This document shows positions 37,086-49,127 of a stretch of 64,000 bases of DNA, piece by piece. A program made the translations under genes and the position numbers. The notes beneath the pieces were generated by a model. It saw only the letters and a list, made by a program, of their open reading frames with translations. It was not told where the DNA came from and did no database searches. The stretch's first letter is position 1; each line of letters opens with the position of its first letter. The stretch comes from Crocodylus rhombifer (lineage: Eukaryota > Chordata > Crocodylia > Crocodylidae), in assembly GCA_038503035.1 (NCBI GenBank), contig JAVSML010025187.1, positions 124,001 to 188,000 on the forward strand, read 5' to 3'.

Positions 37086-39707
37086 AGAAGGCAGGCAGGC
37101 AGGACACTAAGCTGCAAGGCTGCGCACACACTATACTGGGAATGACAACACGGCCTTCCTGCTAGGTACGTGGGAACAGCAGTGACAGTCTGCACACCTC
37201 AGGTCCACCTAATCCCTTATTCTGTCCTTGACGGGGGCTAGGTTACTTCAGAGAAAGGTGAAGGCCACAGTAGTGGGTAGATGTGGAATAAACTGCCTCC
37301 TACTCTGAGTCTCTAACAGTTGTAGATCAGGTTAAGTCTTGAAGCACAATGCTTACAATGCCTTTCTCAGCATTAACTAAAACACCAGATAGTCTTCATA
37401 CCCAATAAACATACCAGCCCCTTTAAGAAACTCGCTTAAGTGACACGTATGGCACTGTGTCCTCCACCATAACACATGCTGTGTGCAAAAGCATGTCCTA
37501 CCGCCAATATTGAATTTGTCTCTTTTAATTGCATTGAGTTTACCCTTGTCCTTGCATTATGAGATGCCCTTGCATGTTAGCAGCCCCTCCTGGCGGGTCC
37601 CTGGGTACAATCACTCGCTCGCTGATGAGCTTTTACCTACTTTGAGACTTTATGGGAGAAAGAGGAGGCATCAGGAAAGTCTCAACTAAAATATCCCTTC
37701 TGACTTAAAGGCTTCCTAACACCAAGTACTTCCCATCAGCCTTGAAGGCTGTTGCATATTTGCTTAGTTTTGGGGATTTGGAATCATTGAGCATTGTAGG
37801 CAAACATTTTGTCACCATTTCATGTACAGCTCCTCCCCATCCCATGCCAATGCCCCAGCCCACTATGTCCAACCTCATCTTCTCACCTCTCCCTGTGGAT
37901 ACACACTAGTGCTTACCTGTTGCCACCATAGCACTTGTCCTACAAAGACATCGGTTGCATGAAGTTGTGCGGGTGGCTCCATAGCATGGAAAACACACAT
38001 GTGCAGCCGGCACTGAAGACCTAACACGCTCATGCCTCGGATGACCCAAATCAAGCTCTGAAAACTGCTTCCATTGCCTTACCCTGCTGTGCCACCTGGC
38101 TGCTCCGAGTGGAATTTGCTTGATTTGGTTCCTCGAGGCCTGCTCCTTCGGCAAGCTGTGAGCACCATCTGATGGGAGAAACAGGCAGAGCTCATGGAAA
38201 TGCTGGGAGCCATCAGAGAAATTCCCATCCAAGCCCCTTGAGGCGTCTCATGATGCAGAGTTTCCAATACAAATTAAATTCTATGGAGTTTTAATCCAGA
38301 GGCTGCCAAAAACAAAACAAAGCAAAAATTGAAGACCTCTCTCTCCACCTTCTGTTCTAGCAGAACGACCGCAACAAGAAAAACAGTGAGGAGAGGACAT
38401 CATGGAGTTTTATTAAATAGGAAGAAAAACAAAACAGTGGAGGCTCAGCCAAGATGCCTGTGAGAAGCAGGCAGGCCCTTCTCTGAGGAAACAGACTCTC
38501 GGGCGATTTTTACACCAAAAAAAGGCTAGAGCTTGGGGCTCTGTGTGTGCAGGGATAGGGGTAGGATTTGCCAGCTGCCGACCCGGTCATGGGCAATTCT
38601 CACCCTTTCATCAGGGTGGCGGTGATAAAACAGTGGCATGCTCATGGCACAACTATGCACCTGGGAAGGAGGGACAAGGAGATGGAGCTATAGCCAATGA
38701 CTTGCCTTTTCTTCCCAAGAAAGCATGGACAAAATCGGAGCTTAGGTACACCTGTAACCAAAGGCCTAAAACACCTGGGTCAGGCGGCTTCTAGCAGGTT
38801 GATGAAAGAAACCTCATCCTTTCCCGCACAAGGACCCTGGCATGAAGGGCTAGTTCCCATCCCGCTGCTCAGTTCACCTACCAAGTTGAAGGGTATCTGC
38901 CTCCTGAACCTATCACCAACCCTGGCAGCCCTGTTAGCATTGCCAGTAGAGAGGCTAAGGCTTGTATGCTTTCTAGCGACTGGTCTCCTCTTCATCCCCC
39001 AGCATCAGCCCCTCTTTGGACACGTATGAGGCTGCATATGGGGTGGATGCTTCTCTTGGTCCTGCTAAATACAACAAAGAGCAAGAGAGAGATGGGTTGC
39101 TGGACGGCCACCTAAGCACCTTGCACACCACTCAGGTCTACACGGTGCACTCACAAAGGGATCATTTCCTCTTTCCTCTCACTGATCCGTTCCAGAGCTC
39201 CTGCCCTAACCAGCAGCAGGATGCCTCCTAAATGGGCTCATGGGGGAAAGAGAGAAAATCCTATTTTACCTTGGAATTTTTATCCTAGGACTCAGGATCT
39301 TCATGGCGGGATGCCCCATCCCGATGGTAACCGGAGACAGAGCAGATCTCTGTTCTGAGCTGGAGGTATGGACACCCTCTCAGGAAGAGCTCTCTAGAGT
39401 GACAAGAGTCATTTTCAACATTGCCTAATAATTGAATCTAAAAAGTGCTATGCCACTCAAACTATTTGTGGCAGAGCCTTGACAAGACATTTAGGGATCT
39501 CCTGACAGAACAGCCATTTCCCTTGGACAGTCATTAACAAGACAGTCATGGCCAAAAACCCCCCAAAATCTCTGTCCAGAATGCAGTTTCTAAGGTGGGG
39601 ATACAGCTCTATGTGTCAGACCATCTGTAATGAAAATTCATCAGTAAGACAGTTTTCCCTCAGTACTTTCTGTGTCAGAAAGTGTTCACAGTAGGAGGTG
39701 AAGAGCA

Positions 39708-39740
39708 ATATATATATATATATATAGACACACACACACC
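39708..39740. repeat. (TA)n-(CA)n compound microsatellite
   Basis: About nine TA units are followed by GA and then about six CA units. Confidence 0.95.
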
Positions 39741-42700
39741 CCCCAGTTCCTAGGAAGGAGGGAATCTATATACCCAGAGGGGACTGAAAAGGAACTTCAG
39801 GGTTAGAAAGAGGTCCTGCTCCTCAGCTCCTTTCTACCAAATGCTGCATCAGCAGGGGTGAAGAAATACGAAAAAAAACTATAGTCTGAGAAAGCATGGA
39901 GGGAAGGCATGGAGGTAACCTTACAGACCTCCTCCTCAGATCTACACAAGCTCACCGCCCACAAAAATACTGCTGCTCTTCTCAGACAGCGCGTAGTAAT
40001 AGATGTACCCACCCCTGTGAAAGCCTCTGCTATACACGTTCCTTTTCCTCTGCAGGATCTGTTCACATTTCACTTACTACCTCCTACTTCAAGGTGTTTA
40101 GATGTAACCAAGTGGGCAAGAATACCACATCCCATACAAGATCACGATGACCTTGGAGGTGGAGATCAGATCTGCCCACAGAACTGCCACACGTGATAGA
40201 GAGTAGAACTGCAGTGCTATAGAAAGCATGCCAAATGCTGAAACTCCAAGATGCCTTCAGCAAGAAATGGAAGAAACCTAACACCTAGAAAACTAAGTGG
40301 GATTTTTTTGCAGGACTCATGGACCACAGATGGATATCACAACAAGCACCTGGACACCGACAGAAAATGGTAAGTGGTCCTCAGAAATCTTTTGTAACAG
40401 TAGAGATAGGCTTTCGTGGGTTTCTCACAGTGCACTATACCTTGCAATCATTCATGTCTTCTTCCAAAAAGTGATGACTTTGAATCCTAGGATCAGTCCA
40501 TCTTGTAAAAAATATGGCAACATTCCTGCATCATCTGACTTTGCTCTGGTGCATTCCTCGTAAGACCAACTTCTAAATATTGATCAAGCCACAACAGGAA
40601 ATTCCCAAGTGATGTCAGAGATGCTAGGAGAGTGTTAAACACCATCTCAGAACAAAAGAATGCAGGATTTTTCCTCTCAGCTTCTGTCAATGAATTAAGC
40701 AGCACTAGGGATTGGTACCCATTACAGCATTTTGTGCATGTGTTGGACATTCAAGAAAAGACTCCATTGATACCTAAAATCATATCTGAGAACCTAGACT
40801 TAAGGGGTACCAAGGTGATTACAATTACTGCAGTCAGTTCCTTCCTGCTCCCCTGTATCATTTATATAGTCAAGGACTCTGAGGTCAAAGGATAAAAGGA
40901 AGGGTCTTTTAGCCAAGGTCTGAGATAAAGGGACTGTAGCCTCTGCTTCCCAGTCTTCTTCACACAATACTTCTTTTGGTTTCTCATCTGGATTTGGAGG
41001 CATATAGGCTTCTGACCTCAACTGACCCAGTGAGAAGCTAGCTGAGCTAAGCTGCATTCTAGTGGTGAGAAGGCACCTCACTGAGTCAGCCAACTTGAAT
41101 TTTCCTTCTTGGCATAAAACCCTGAGGAACAGAGCAACAATTTCTGGCCAGAATATGAAAAAGGCCATTTTTATAAGCAGCACTGGAAGTTTCTGCCTTC
41201 TTAATAGATATAAGCATTTTTCTGAAAAACTGCCTGCTGGAAACAGGGAGTAGTGAGCTTGCTGGCTTACAGCATGAGATAGCACATTTCAGGTCTCTTT
41301 CCTTGGGATGCATTCCCCTCCATTCTCCCACCCAGGAATGGAATCCAAATACATTTCTCTACAAGCAATCTGCACTGATTGTCTCAGGATCCATCAGGTA
41401 GCCATGAAATAATTTTGAGTTTACCTAGAGATGCCAATGTGGACCTGAACCACGATCTCTGAGCACCAGATTTGTTGCAATTACTGGCCAGAAATGAAAC
41501 AAGAATTGTGCTGGGCAAGGGTATCCATATATAAGACCAACTAGCCCAGGAGTTGCATCATACTCAAGTCCAATTTATTAAACACTTTCTTCTCTCTCCT
41601 AAAGTAAAGATCTTATGCAATAACTTCAATAGTGTGTATTTTGGTTGTAATTAATCCATTTGTTTCCTCAAAGCTGTTTTTCTGAAGGCTTTTAACAACA
41701 GCTGCTAAAGTCTGTGCAACATGATAAGGCTATCCAGACATGCATCATTTCCACTTGAAGGGAGATATGATATAGCATTTCTGAATATCGTTGTAGAAGT
41801 GACATGTCCCAGGGGAGGGCTCTGTGCTGAAACTGGTTCTTGTTGTAGCAGAAGCTAACTACCTCTGAAAGATGCTCACCAACTGCATCTTTACTGAGCT
41901 TCCAGAAAGGTCCCCCCCATTCCTCTCTTCCCAGATTTTGAAGTTTGGGGAAGATAATGCTGTAATGATGAATTTCAAAATTTCTACCTAGAACACTGAG
42001 CTCCTTATAGACTGGACACCCATGATATAAAACAGGCTGCAAGCCATTTGGTATCACAAAGCAAGACAATGCCCTTTCTGAAGTATATCTCCCCTGGAAC
42101 TGGCACTATCTTTCTAGCAGATATGTGCTATTGCATTCTTAACCTGTGATGCTACAAAGGGACTTTGTTCCAATAAAATATATTACCCATTATATAGTTG
42201 GGAGAGGGTTTGGGGGCACGAAGGGCCCTTCTTCAGGTCTCGCCAGATAGTCAGTAGAACTGAGAACTGTTCCTGGGTCAGTGAGCAGCCTCTTCCCCAA
42301 GTAAAATAAACCATGCCTCTCCTCACATATCCTCTGGATCAGCAAAGCTATGACATTCTCAAGCAGTCATCAACTGGGGCAGGTCAATCCTGATGATGGC
42401 CCTTCGTGAAGTCAGTGAGGAATCTGCTCAGGCTTGAAAAACCCAAAGCTGAGACACTTTGGGAATTTCAGAGAATCGGTGTTGACTTCCAACTCTCCAG
42501 GAATGTAGCAACAGCCTCCAGCCGTACAAAACATTTCTCGGCATAGGAGCCTGAAGGAACGCAGCACTGAGGAACACCTGCTGAGATAAGGGGGCTGGAA
42601 GATTCTGCACTGGAAAGACAAGAGGCATTGTCTGCAGCCTCAATAATGGCTTTACATCTCTGTCCTCCAAAATACTTGGGAGGATATCAGACGTTAACAT

Positions 42701-45470
42701 GGAATGCCAATTCCTTGAACTGGTGCCACAGTTGCTCTAGGGATACAGCTTTGGAGCTCTTGAATACACAGCAAACCCATGAAGTGAAGCACCCATCCTG
42801 AAAAAGATACCAGGCAAGAAGCACCTTGCTTAAAGTAGCTTTTGTATGACATGTATGTGTGTGTGGCTTTGATTTGCTTTTGTGTATGTTTGCAAATGCT
42901 CTCTTGGCTGAGCAGAGACCAGCCCAAGAGACTGCAGGCAATTTTGGGGTTTTTTTGTTTGTTTTTTTAGAGCCAAGGTTACTGTGTCCAAATTCATTTT
43001 CAAGGTGGGCCTTACTCTCCAGTCTGAGAATTTAGCTGGATTAACCCAACAGTAGATCCAAGGGTTTCATTAAGGACAGAACAGCGGGCTTAATTTAGTC
43101 AAAGTGAGGACAATACTTTAGTCCTTGCAAGCAAGTAGCTGCTGATGCGAGTTCTCACTTCACCTTAATCATGTCCCCAAAACCCAGTGACAAACAAGTA
43201 CAGTTTTTCTTTACAAGCATGAGCATTTGTTTCATTTAGGAAAAACAGGCATTTGTGAAGTTTGCACTTCCTTGAGAGAGACACAATTGACCTTAAGATA
43301 TCTCAGGCAATGCTGTACCTTTAGCTTTCTCCTCCAGAGAATCTATAGGGGTAGTCTCTTATGAGAGGCTTTATGGCTTTGGGCTGTCTTTTTAAAAGTT
43401 TAAATATCTCTCAGCACTTCTGGCTGGAGCAGAAACATCTTCTGGATGCTGCAGATGAGAGGTGGACTTCATTTTCTGAGCCTCAGAGGGTTCCATTTAA
43501 GCTTTCCTGCTTGCTCCATATCCCATAAGGACACGCCTTCCCACCCCTACAGGAGAGGCAGGACCTCAAAGTCTTACCCCAGCTCTATACCACTCATCTG
43601 GTCTCAGTGAAAGGGTATCCACACAACCTGCTCAGTTCTCTGAGCAGGGACTTTGCCTACCCCATGGCTGGAAGCTAGATTCCTGTGGCTCTCTCTGAGC
43701 CTGCAATTTTTCAGGGAGCCAGGAACCACCAGGGCTGTCTCTAACCTCTCTACAGACCCATGCCCCCTTTCCTTTTGGTTTCTTTTTCTTCTTCTTCCTA
43801 TTGTTAGTTTAGCAGTTTTCAGGAAATACTCAAAGCCAAAAGACAAGGTGTTTCAAACATGTTTTAAAAGTCCATTAAAGCAGTTTCAAAGGGAACCCCA
43901 GAGCCTGCCACATGCATCCCTTGGAGGCAAAGAAACCTGGAGTACTTCAAAGGGCTGGACCTGCTCTGGCTCCCCTTGTCCCAGAGGCGGAGAACAAATC
44001 ACCATGAAGAATATGACATGCAAGTGACTGAGGAAAGTTCCCGAGCTGCATGCACTTGCCACAGGTTGCTACACACCCTACCTGTGAGGGACACTTCCAT
44101 CAGGACTAAGCAAGTCTCCTGAGGCAGGAAACAGTTGCCCTTATAAAGGACTGGAGTTCAACCCTTTAGCAAAGCTGGAGTCAGGCTTTGGCAAACTAAT
44201 TTGCAGCTCCCAGACCACGGCTAGACTCAGCATTTTTCATGTCTTTTTTGCAGCCTGTGTAGATCTTGCTCTCCTCTCTCTGCACTAGACATAGCTCTGT
44301 GCCAAGCCTCCCAATCTGATATATATATCTATATTTTAATTTATTACAAGCCTGCAGCTACCAACTCCCCTGCTTTAGAAAAATAGAAGCCTGGTGCACT
44401 GCACCTCTGATGGCTCTCAGGGTGATTAAAAACAGCTTTAATTTGAAGCCTGCAGCTCAACAGCTCCCAAGGGCTTGACAAAATATATATAGCAATCTCC
44501 AGATCTACCTCTAGAGGCCCAGCTCTCCCCAGATGATTAATGATTGCTATTTCCTCTCTCCCCATGACACTTGGGGAGACTGCCGCTCCAGGAGGTACAG
44601 CCAATGCCAGGTTTTCATCTAGAACAACAGACAGCAGAGCTCTCAGCCTGAAAGTGTCTCAGGAAGTCAACCTCACCCTGAGGAGACAGGTAGGGCAAAG
44701 CCACACAGGCATGGAACAGCCTTGGAAATCACGCCCTTGCCATTTAATAATGAACTCAGAGGGGTGCCCGTGGTGCCCAGAAGCAAGCTCCTCCAAGAAG
44801 GCTTAGCAGCTTTGACTGAACAAGCTATACATGGGAAGGGAGAACTAAACCCAGCTTGGCAGACACTGGCCTTGGATAAGTCACATTAACCTCCATCCTG
44901 CTGCAACATGGCAATGCCAATGCCAACCTTTCTGATGGAATTGGGAAGAACTAGTGTCTCAAGCACTCTGACATCCTCTTCAGGCACTAAAGAAGGTCAA
45001 CGTATGAACAGCTGCATGGCTTGTTCCGCTTCTAGGCCCGTCAAGGTGCAAACTCAGATTCAAGAGGACAGTGGTGACCCTCCAGGAGAGATGAGAAAAA
45101 ATCTAGGGACTTGAGCAGTATAAAAAAAAGGGGGAACTGTAACCATAACATTTTACCAGGTCTCCCAGTGACACCAGTGGATAAATCTTTTTCCTCAGTA
45201 AAAGGAACTCTTCCCACCTGAAGATGTAGAAGGAGCTCACTCACTGCTCCTCTTAATAAAGAGCAGCTGTCAAGGGAAGAGTATAATGTTTAGGAGAGCA
45301 TCAAGCTATTACAGGGATCCAGTGACAACACAGCTGTTGGATACATCACCTCTACAAAATGGCACAACAGGGAGGGGAAAGGGACTCCAACACAATTCCA
45401 TGAAAGGCTGAGGACACCCAATAAACACACAATACTCCAGGGAGATCCTCACATGGTAGAGGTTTTAGTA

Positions 45471-45476
45471 TTTATT
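45471..45476 (-). terminator. MRPL46: Poly(A) signal of MRPL46
   Basis: The plus strand reads TTTATT, giving AATAAA on the minus strand 162 nt beyond the MRPL46 stop codon. It is the first canonical hexamer downstream, so the 3' UTR is about 180 nt. Confidence 0.7.
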
Positions 45477-45637
45477 TAGTACAGACCCTGCAGAGGTCAC
45501 AAAACAAGGGGATGCAGGATTCTTCTTCAGGGTCTAGGATAGCATTCCGGTCACACAGGCAATGCTAAGCAGCAGCTGCACTCCTCCCAAAGATCCTGTC
45601 CCATGTTCTCCCTACCTGCTTGGAGCACAGCTCTCTC

Positions 45638-45888
45638 TCACAGGTCCACCACAAATCTACTGATTTGCTTTAGGTATTCTGGTTTCAAGTAATCTTCCAT
45701 CTCACTCTTGGTGACCCATACGCAGTCTGCTTTGCTTTCTTCCTTGGACAGATGGCTGCTTTGGAGGAGAGCTTTGAAGAAAAATACTTTGGCCCCCATG
45801 CTGTCCTCAGTACTGATGGCCCTGGGGTACTTGTACTTGTAAAGACCACATGGTGCATTCCCTAGAAACTTGGCTTGGATGCGATTCC
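45638..45888 (-). CDS. MRPL46: MRPL46 exon 4 (terminal)
   Basis: The acceptor is CTTGCAG; the exon reads [14 protein letters not shown] to ISRFVVDL and stops at TGA (45640-45638). It carries the second half of the Nudix-like fold and the conserved C-terminus. No frame damage is present. Confidence 0.95.
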
Positions 45889-48724
45889 CTGCAAGGCCCA
45901 GGAATGAAGGGGGGGAAAAAGGGAAGAAAGCACAAGATCAGGAAGAATGGACCGTAGTTATTACATTTGACAGTGACAGCAGAAGTCACTCACCTGTGCC
46001 TAATTTTCATTTGATTCTACTGTTATTTCTTCTTAGTAGGAACATCCATCTCTTAGGCCCCACTTTAGGATAAACCTTCCCCCTGGGGAGCTCTTCGGGA
46101 GCCGACCAACCTTGCTCAAACACTACCATGGGGTAGGGGGCTACTGGGAAAACATAATGCTCTTTCCCTTTAGGAGGCGGTGTGCACTGCTTCCACACTG
46201 CTTCCCTACCGGAAGGTAAGGGGAGATGGCTTGATTACATTTACATGACTAGAAAAGATACTAAATATAGAGACATAAGCCCAGGTCCCCAGAACAGCAC
46301 TGATACTGTTCAACAGCTAGTCCCAGGGGCCTGCACATCACAAATGCTTACAGCCACCCTGAATAATCCACTAGGCCAGGTACAGTCTCATGTTGACTTG
46401 CACCTACCAGAAACAAAAGACTCTCTCTAAGGGGTGGAGGTCAGGAAGCGGCTTAAGGGCAAGTCTGTGCACAGCCAACTTCCCAGCAGCTCCATCCAGA
46501 AACTGAAAGCCCCACAGGGATCAACCCACCTCCTTTTCTGTTAGTTGTGGTCAAAAGCATGCAATCCCTAAGAGGGTGCAAGGCGGCTTTGTGAGGATAA
46601 CCGGGCACTAAGCCTGGTAGCAAGATGACCGACAACAACAGGGATAAAGGAGCACCGCCACCAGTAAGGGACTCACCCAAGAAAGACACCAAGGCTCGCT
46701 CCGCCGTGTTTCGTAGCGTCTCCCCTGACTGCCACTCCATTTGAGGCAGAAGCCACAGCTCCTGGTCACCGACCTTCTGTTTGACCAGCAGTGTCAGGTT
46801 ACTGTCAAGCTTCCTGTTCAGAGAGGTGCGGTCATTGTTCTTATCAGCATCTGCCATAAGACAACAGATTCCAGACAGAATATCCACAGGTTTGTCCGGT
46901 ACCTAAAATTACCCAAGGCCAGAAGCATTCTTTCTTCCCACATTGTCTATGCAACTTTGTCACCAGATAACTCCCAGCGATGCTTTTATGCACACGTGTC
47001 TTCTCCTGCTGTCACCCAAGGATCTGGTTTCATGAAGGTGACATATCCTGTCTCAGTCATGTCTCATTAAAGGTGAAAGAGAAAGATACCATTTAAATTT
47101 ATTGATATAAATACTCCCCGCAAAGCCTTAAGTTGCCCAGTTCACCAGTTTCATAGATATCAGGGCTGGAAGGGACCTTGCAAGATCATCAGGTCCAGCC
47201 CCCTGCCCAAGGGGAAGCAGGAAGTCAGCTGGGGTCAGATCGCTGCAGCAAGATAAGCATCCAATTATTTAAGTTCACTTAATAAAAGTCAGGATTTACA
47301 GAGGGCCTAGGTTCAAGTGGCCTCACAATGCCATACGATGACTGGCTAGGCTCCTGTATTAACAGGAGTGTCACTTGCAAGTCAAGGGGAGGGATTCTTC
47401 CACTTTCTTCAGCATTGGTGAGGCCTCGCTGGGAGTCCCGTGTCTAGTTTTAGGCCCTACCCTTCGAGAAGGATTTGGACAGATTGAGAGAGTCCAGCAA
47501 CAAAAATGATTAGGGGCTTGGGAGGCAAGAGTCATAAAGAAAAACTGGAAGAAGTTGGGCTTTTTTTGTCTGAAGAATGTTGTCAAATACCCAAACAGCG
47601 ATTACAGAGAGGATGGAGACGGGTTTTCTCTGCGGCTGTAGAGGGCAGGGCTAGGAGCAACGGCCTCAAGCTGAAGCAGGGGATATTTAAATTGGAGATA
47701 GGGATGAAGAGGAACTTTCTGCCAGCAGAAATACTCAAGCATTGAACAGGGTGCCTAGCAAAATCAAGGGCTCTCCATTCCTGCTCCATCAAGAGCAGGT
47801 TGCATTGACACTTGGCTGGGACCGTTTCGGCAGGGACGATGCTGCCTTGAACAGGGGGTCGGACTAGATGCGACTATGTGAAGTCCCCTCCAACCCTAAT
47901 TTCCTACAATCCTACGTTCTTCCCCAGGCTGCGAGGAAGGGGGCTCACGCCAGCGACTCCCCAATCCCAAACAGGGTTTCAGCAAAGGCAGCAGAGCAAA
48001 TAGACAAGTGTTCAGAGGAAACCATCCGCACCACCCCTCCCATCCACTTTTGTTTCCTGGACCGGGGCTCCTCGGTCTCATTCACGTACCAGCGGGCACC
48101 TGCTTTAAACCCCCGACCTCGCTCCCGCCGTCCCCGTCTCGTCTCGTCTCGTCTCTGGCCCCCGCGCTCAGACGGCGACCCTGCTCCCCGCCACGCAGGA
48201 CACCAGGAGAGGAGCCGGCTCCGGGGCCCAGCGCCCGCTCACGGCACTGGGCTGGGCAGACCCAGAGCACAACAGCGAGCTCTGCTAGCCCCTACCGCGA
48301 GGGCAGGCAGGGACAGACCTTCCCCTTCCCCGCACCTGTGAGGCGGGGGCTGAGCTCGGCCTTCTGGAACCGGTCCTCCCAGACCTCCTCCAGGTCCCGC
48401 GCCAGCACCACGCTGCTGCTGGCCAGATCGTCACCGCGGTCCTTGGGATGCCGCAGCTGCTCCTCCTCGGCCTGGTGCCGCACCTCGTGGTCCGACAGGC
48501 GGCTCCGCTCCGTCTCCAACTGCGGGCGGACCAGACGCGCGTCACGGGGCGGACACGCGGCGCCTCGCCCCGCCGCGACCTCCCCCCGCCGCGCCGCCGC
48601 GCACCTGCTGCATCAGCCGCGCCACCACCTCCTCTATCGGGCTCAGCGCCGCGGACACGATCGCCGGCCGCTGCAGGCACAAGCCGCCCAGGAGCCGCCA
48701 GGACGCCCGCGTGGGAGCCGCCAT
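45638..48724 (-). CDS. MRPL46: Mitochondrial large ribosomal subunit protein mL46, 4 coding exons, 242 aa
   Basis: Coding exons on the minus strand are 48724-48605, 48519-48336, 46850-46677 and 45888-45638; lengths 120, 184, 174 and 251 nt sum to 243 codons including TGA. All junctions are GT-AG and phases fit. mL46 is a mitochondrion-specific large-subunit protein of the central protuberance with a Nudix-like fold. What identifies it: [10 protein letters not shown] near residue 15, [11 protein letters not shown] near 110, [20 protein letters not shown] near 135, FLGNAPCG near 168, [11 protein letters not shown] near 190 and VWVTKSEM...YLKPEYL at the C-terminus. The first 30 residues are Arg/Ala-rich with no acidic residue, as in a matrix-targeting presequence. 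The human protein is 279 aa, mainly through a longer N-terminus. The ATG at 48724 was chosen for its Kozak context (A at -3, G at +4); two upstream in-frame ATGs exist. The gene shares a promoter with MRPS11. Confidence 0.96.
46677..46850 (-). CDS. MRPL46: MRPL46 exon 3
   Basis: The acceptor is TATGGCAG; the exon reads [15 protein letters not shown] to ERALVSFL, then the donor GTGAGT. This is the most conserved part of mL46, the first half of the Nudix-like fold. The [12 protein letters not shown] segment occupies the Nudix-box position but lacks the catalytic REUxEE residues, in line with a structural role. Confidence 0.95.
47147..47262 (-). mobile_element. CR1 3'-end fragment in MRPL46 intron 2
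   Basis: It begins GTTTCATAGATATCAGGGCTGG and contains GGGACCTTGCAAGATCATC and AGCAAGATAAGCATCCA, the standard CR1 3' UTR in reverse. It is about 115 bp long and sits in antisense direction to the CR1 copy just beyond it. Confidence 0.85.
47390..47915 (+). mobile_element. CR1 3'-end copy in MRPL46 intron 2
   Basis: The plus-strand order is the CR1 3' region: TGAGGCCTCGCTGGGAGTCC, GAGAGAGTCCAGC, then GGTCGGACTAGATGCGAC...CCTCCAACCCTAA near the 3' end at about 47915. It is older than the 60-63 kb copies. It ends only about 165 bp before the CpG island begins. Confidence 0.82.
48336..48519 (-). CDS. MRPL46: MRPL46 exon 2
   Basis: It begins [12 protein letters not shown] after the acceptor CCCGCAG and ends at RLT plus one base before the donor GTGCGG. 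It encodes the charged, probably helical linker ([26 protein letters not shown]) before the Nudix-like domain. High GC reflects its place in the CpG island. Confidence 0.94.
48605..48724 (-). CDS. MRPL46: MRPL46 exon 1 (coding part)
   Basis: 40 codons from MAAPTRASW to ARLMQQ, ending at CAG followed by the donor GTGCGC, phase 0. It holds the targeting presequence and the first conserved segment (LCLQRP). The start codon lies in the YY1-like sequence ATCATGGCGGC. The following intron is 85 bp. Confidence 0.93.
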
Positions 48725-48751
48725 GATGCCTCCGCCACCGCCCCGCCAGAA

Positions 48752-49047
48752 CCCACAATGCACTGCGAGGCCCGGCATGGGCGCCGCCATGTTGCCACCG
48801 GGGAGCCACAATGCACCGCGGCGTCGCCATGTTTCCACCTGAAACCCACAATGCCATGCGGCGGGCTCCGGAATGGGCGCCGCCATGTTGCCAGCCGGGC
48901 CCACAATGCAGCGCGGCGCCTGGCATGGGCGCCGGCATGTTGTCTCCCGGAGACGCGCAAGCACGTTTCCAACCCAGACACCCACAATGCCCTGCGAGGC
49001 CCAGTATGGGCGCCGCCATATTGCCCCCCGGGATCCACAATGCCCTG
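48752..49047. promoter_or_regulatory. Tandem array of STAF/ZNF143-like and YY1-like sites in the shared promoter
   Basis: Six CCACAATGC cores begin at 48752, 48805, 48845, 48900, 48981 and 49034. Copies 1 and 5 (CCCACAATGCACTGCG, CCCACAATGCCCTGCG) fit the CCCRNMATSCMYYRCR core of the published STAF consensus fully. Between them lie YY1-like GCCGCCATGTTG sequences at 48783-48794, 48824-48834, 48877-48890, about 48931-48942 (one change) and 49011-49023. The units are about 53 bp; copy 2 is shortened to 40 bp. ZNF143 and YY1 are known activators of housekeeping and mitochondrial-function promoters. Binding is inferred from the motifs. Confidence 0.8.
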
Positions 49048-49077
49048 CGCTGACGTTCGCCCGGGCCCGGGCTCAAC

Positions 49078-49127
49078 ATGGCGGCGCTCAGCAGCGTCTG
49101 GCAGAGGTTGCTGCTGCCTGTGGCGGG
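49078..49127 (+). CDS. MRPS11: MRPS11 exon 1 (coding part)
   Basis: 16 codons plus two bases, [16 protein letters not shown], ending before the donor GTGAGT. The start codon lies inside CAACATGGCGGC, a YY1-like site. It encodes the start of the mitochondrial presequence. The following intron is 101 bp. Confidence 0.94.

Larger units (their letters stand above)
35601..45470. other. Intergenic region upstream of the MRPL46 3' end, no supported gene
   Basis: About 10 kb without a recognisable exon. The longest frame (161 codons, minus strand 40800-41285) has no motif I can assign. A 56-bp segment at 40314-40369 has good acceptor and donor consensus but no coding signature. By human synteny NTRK3 should lie further left, outside the window; none of its domains is visible here. 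Confidence 0.45.

Noticed and set aside
40314..40369. Segment with TTTTTTTGCAG acceptor and GTAAGT donor
   Set aside because: Good splice words occur by chance in 10 kb. No coding signature or partner exon was found; it could be a noncoding RNA exon but cannot be supported.
40800..41285. 161-codon minus-strand frame
   Set aside because: No recognisable domain and no convincing splice sites at its ends.
1..45470. Expected NTRK3 exons (human synteny)
   Set aside because: No kinase, LRR or Ig-like coding segment is visible in any frame, so the gene must lie outside the window.
47868..48341. 157-codon plus-strand frame at the edge of the island
   Set aside because: Antisense to MRPL46 intron 2 and exon 2; no family motif.
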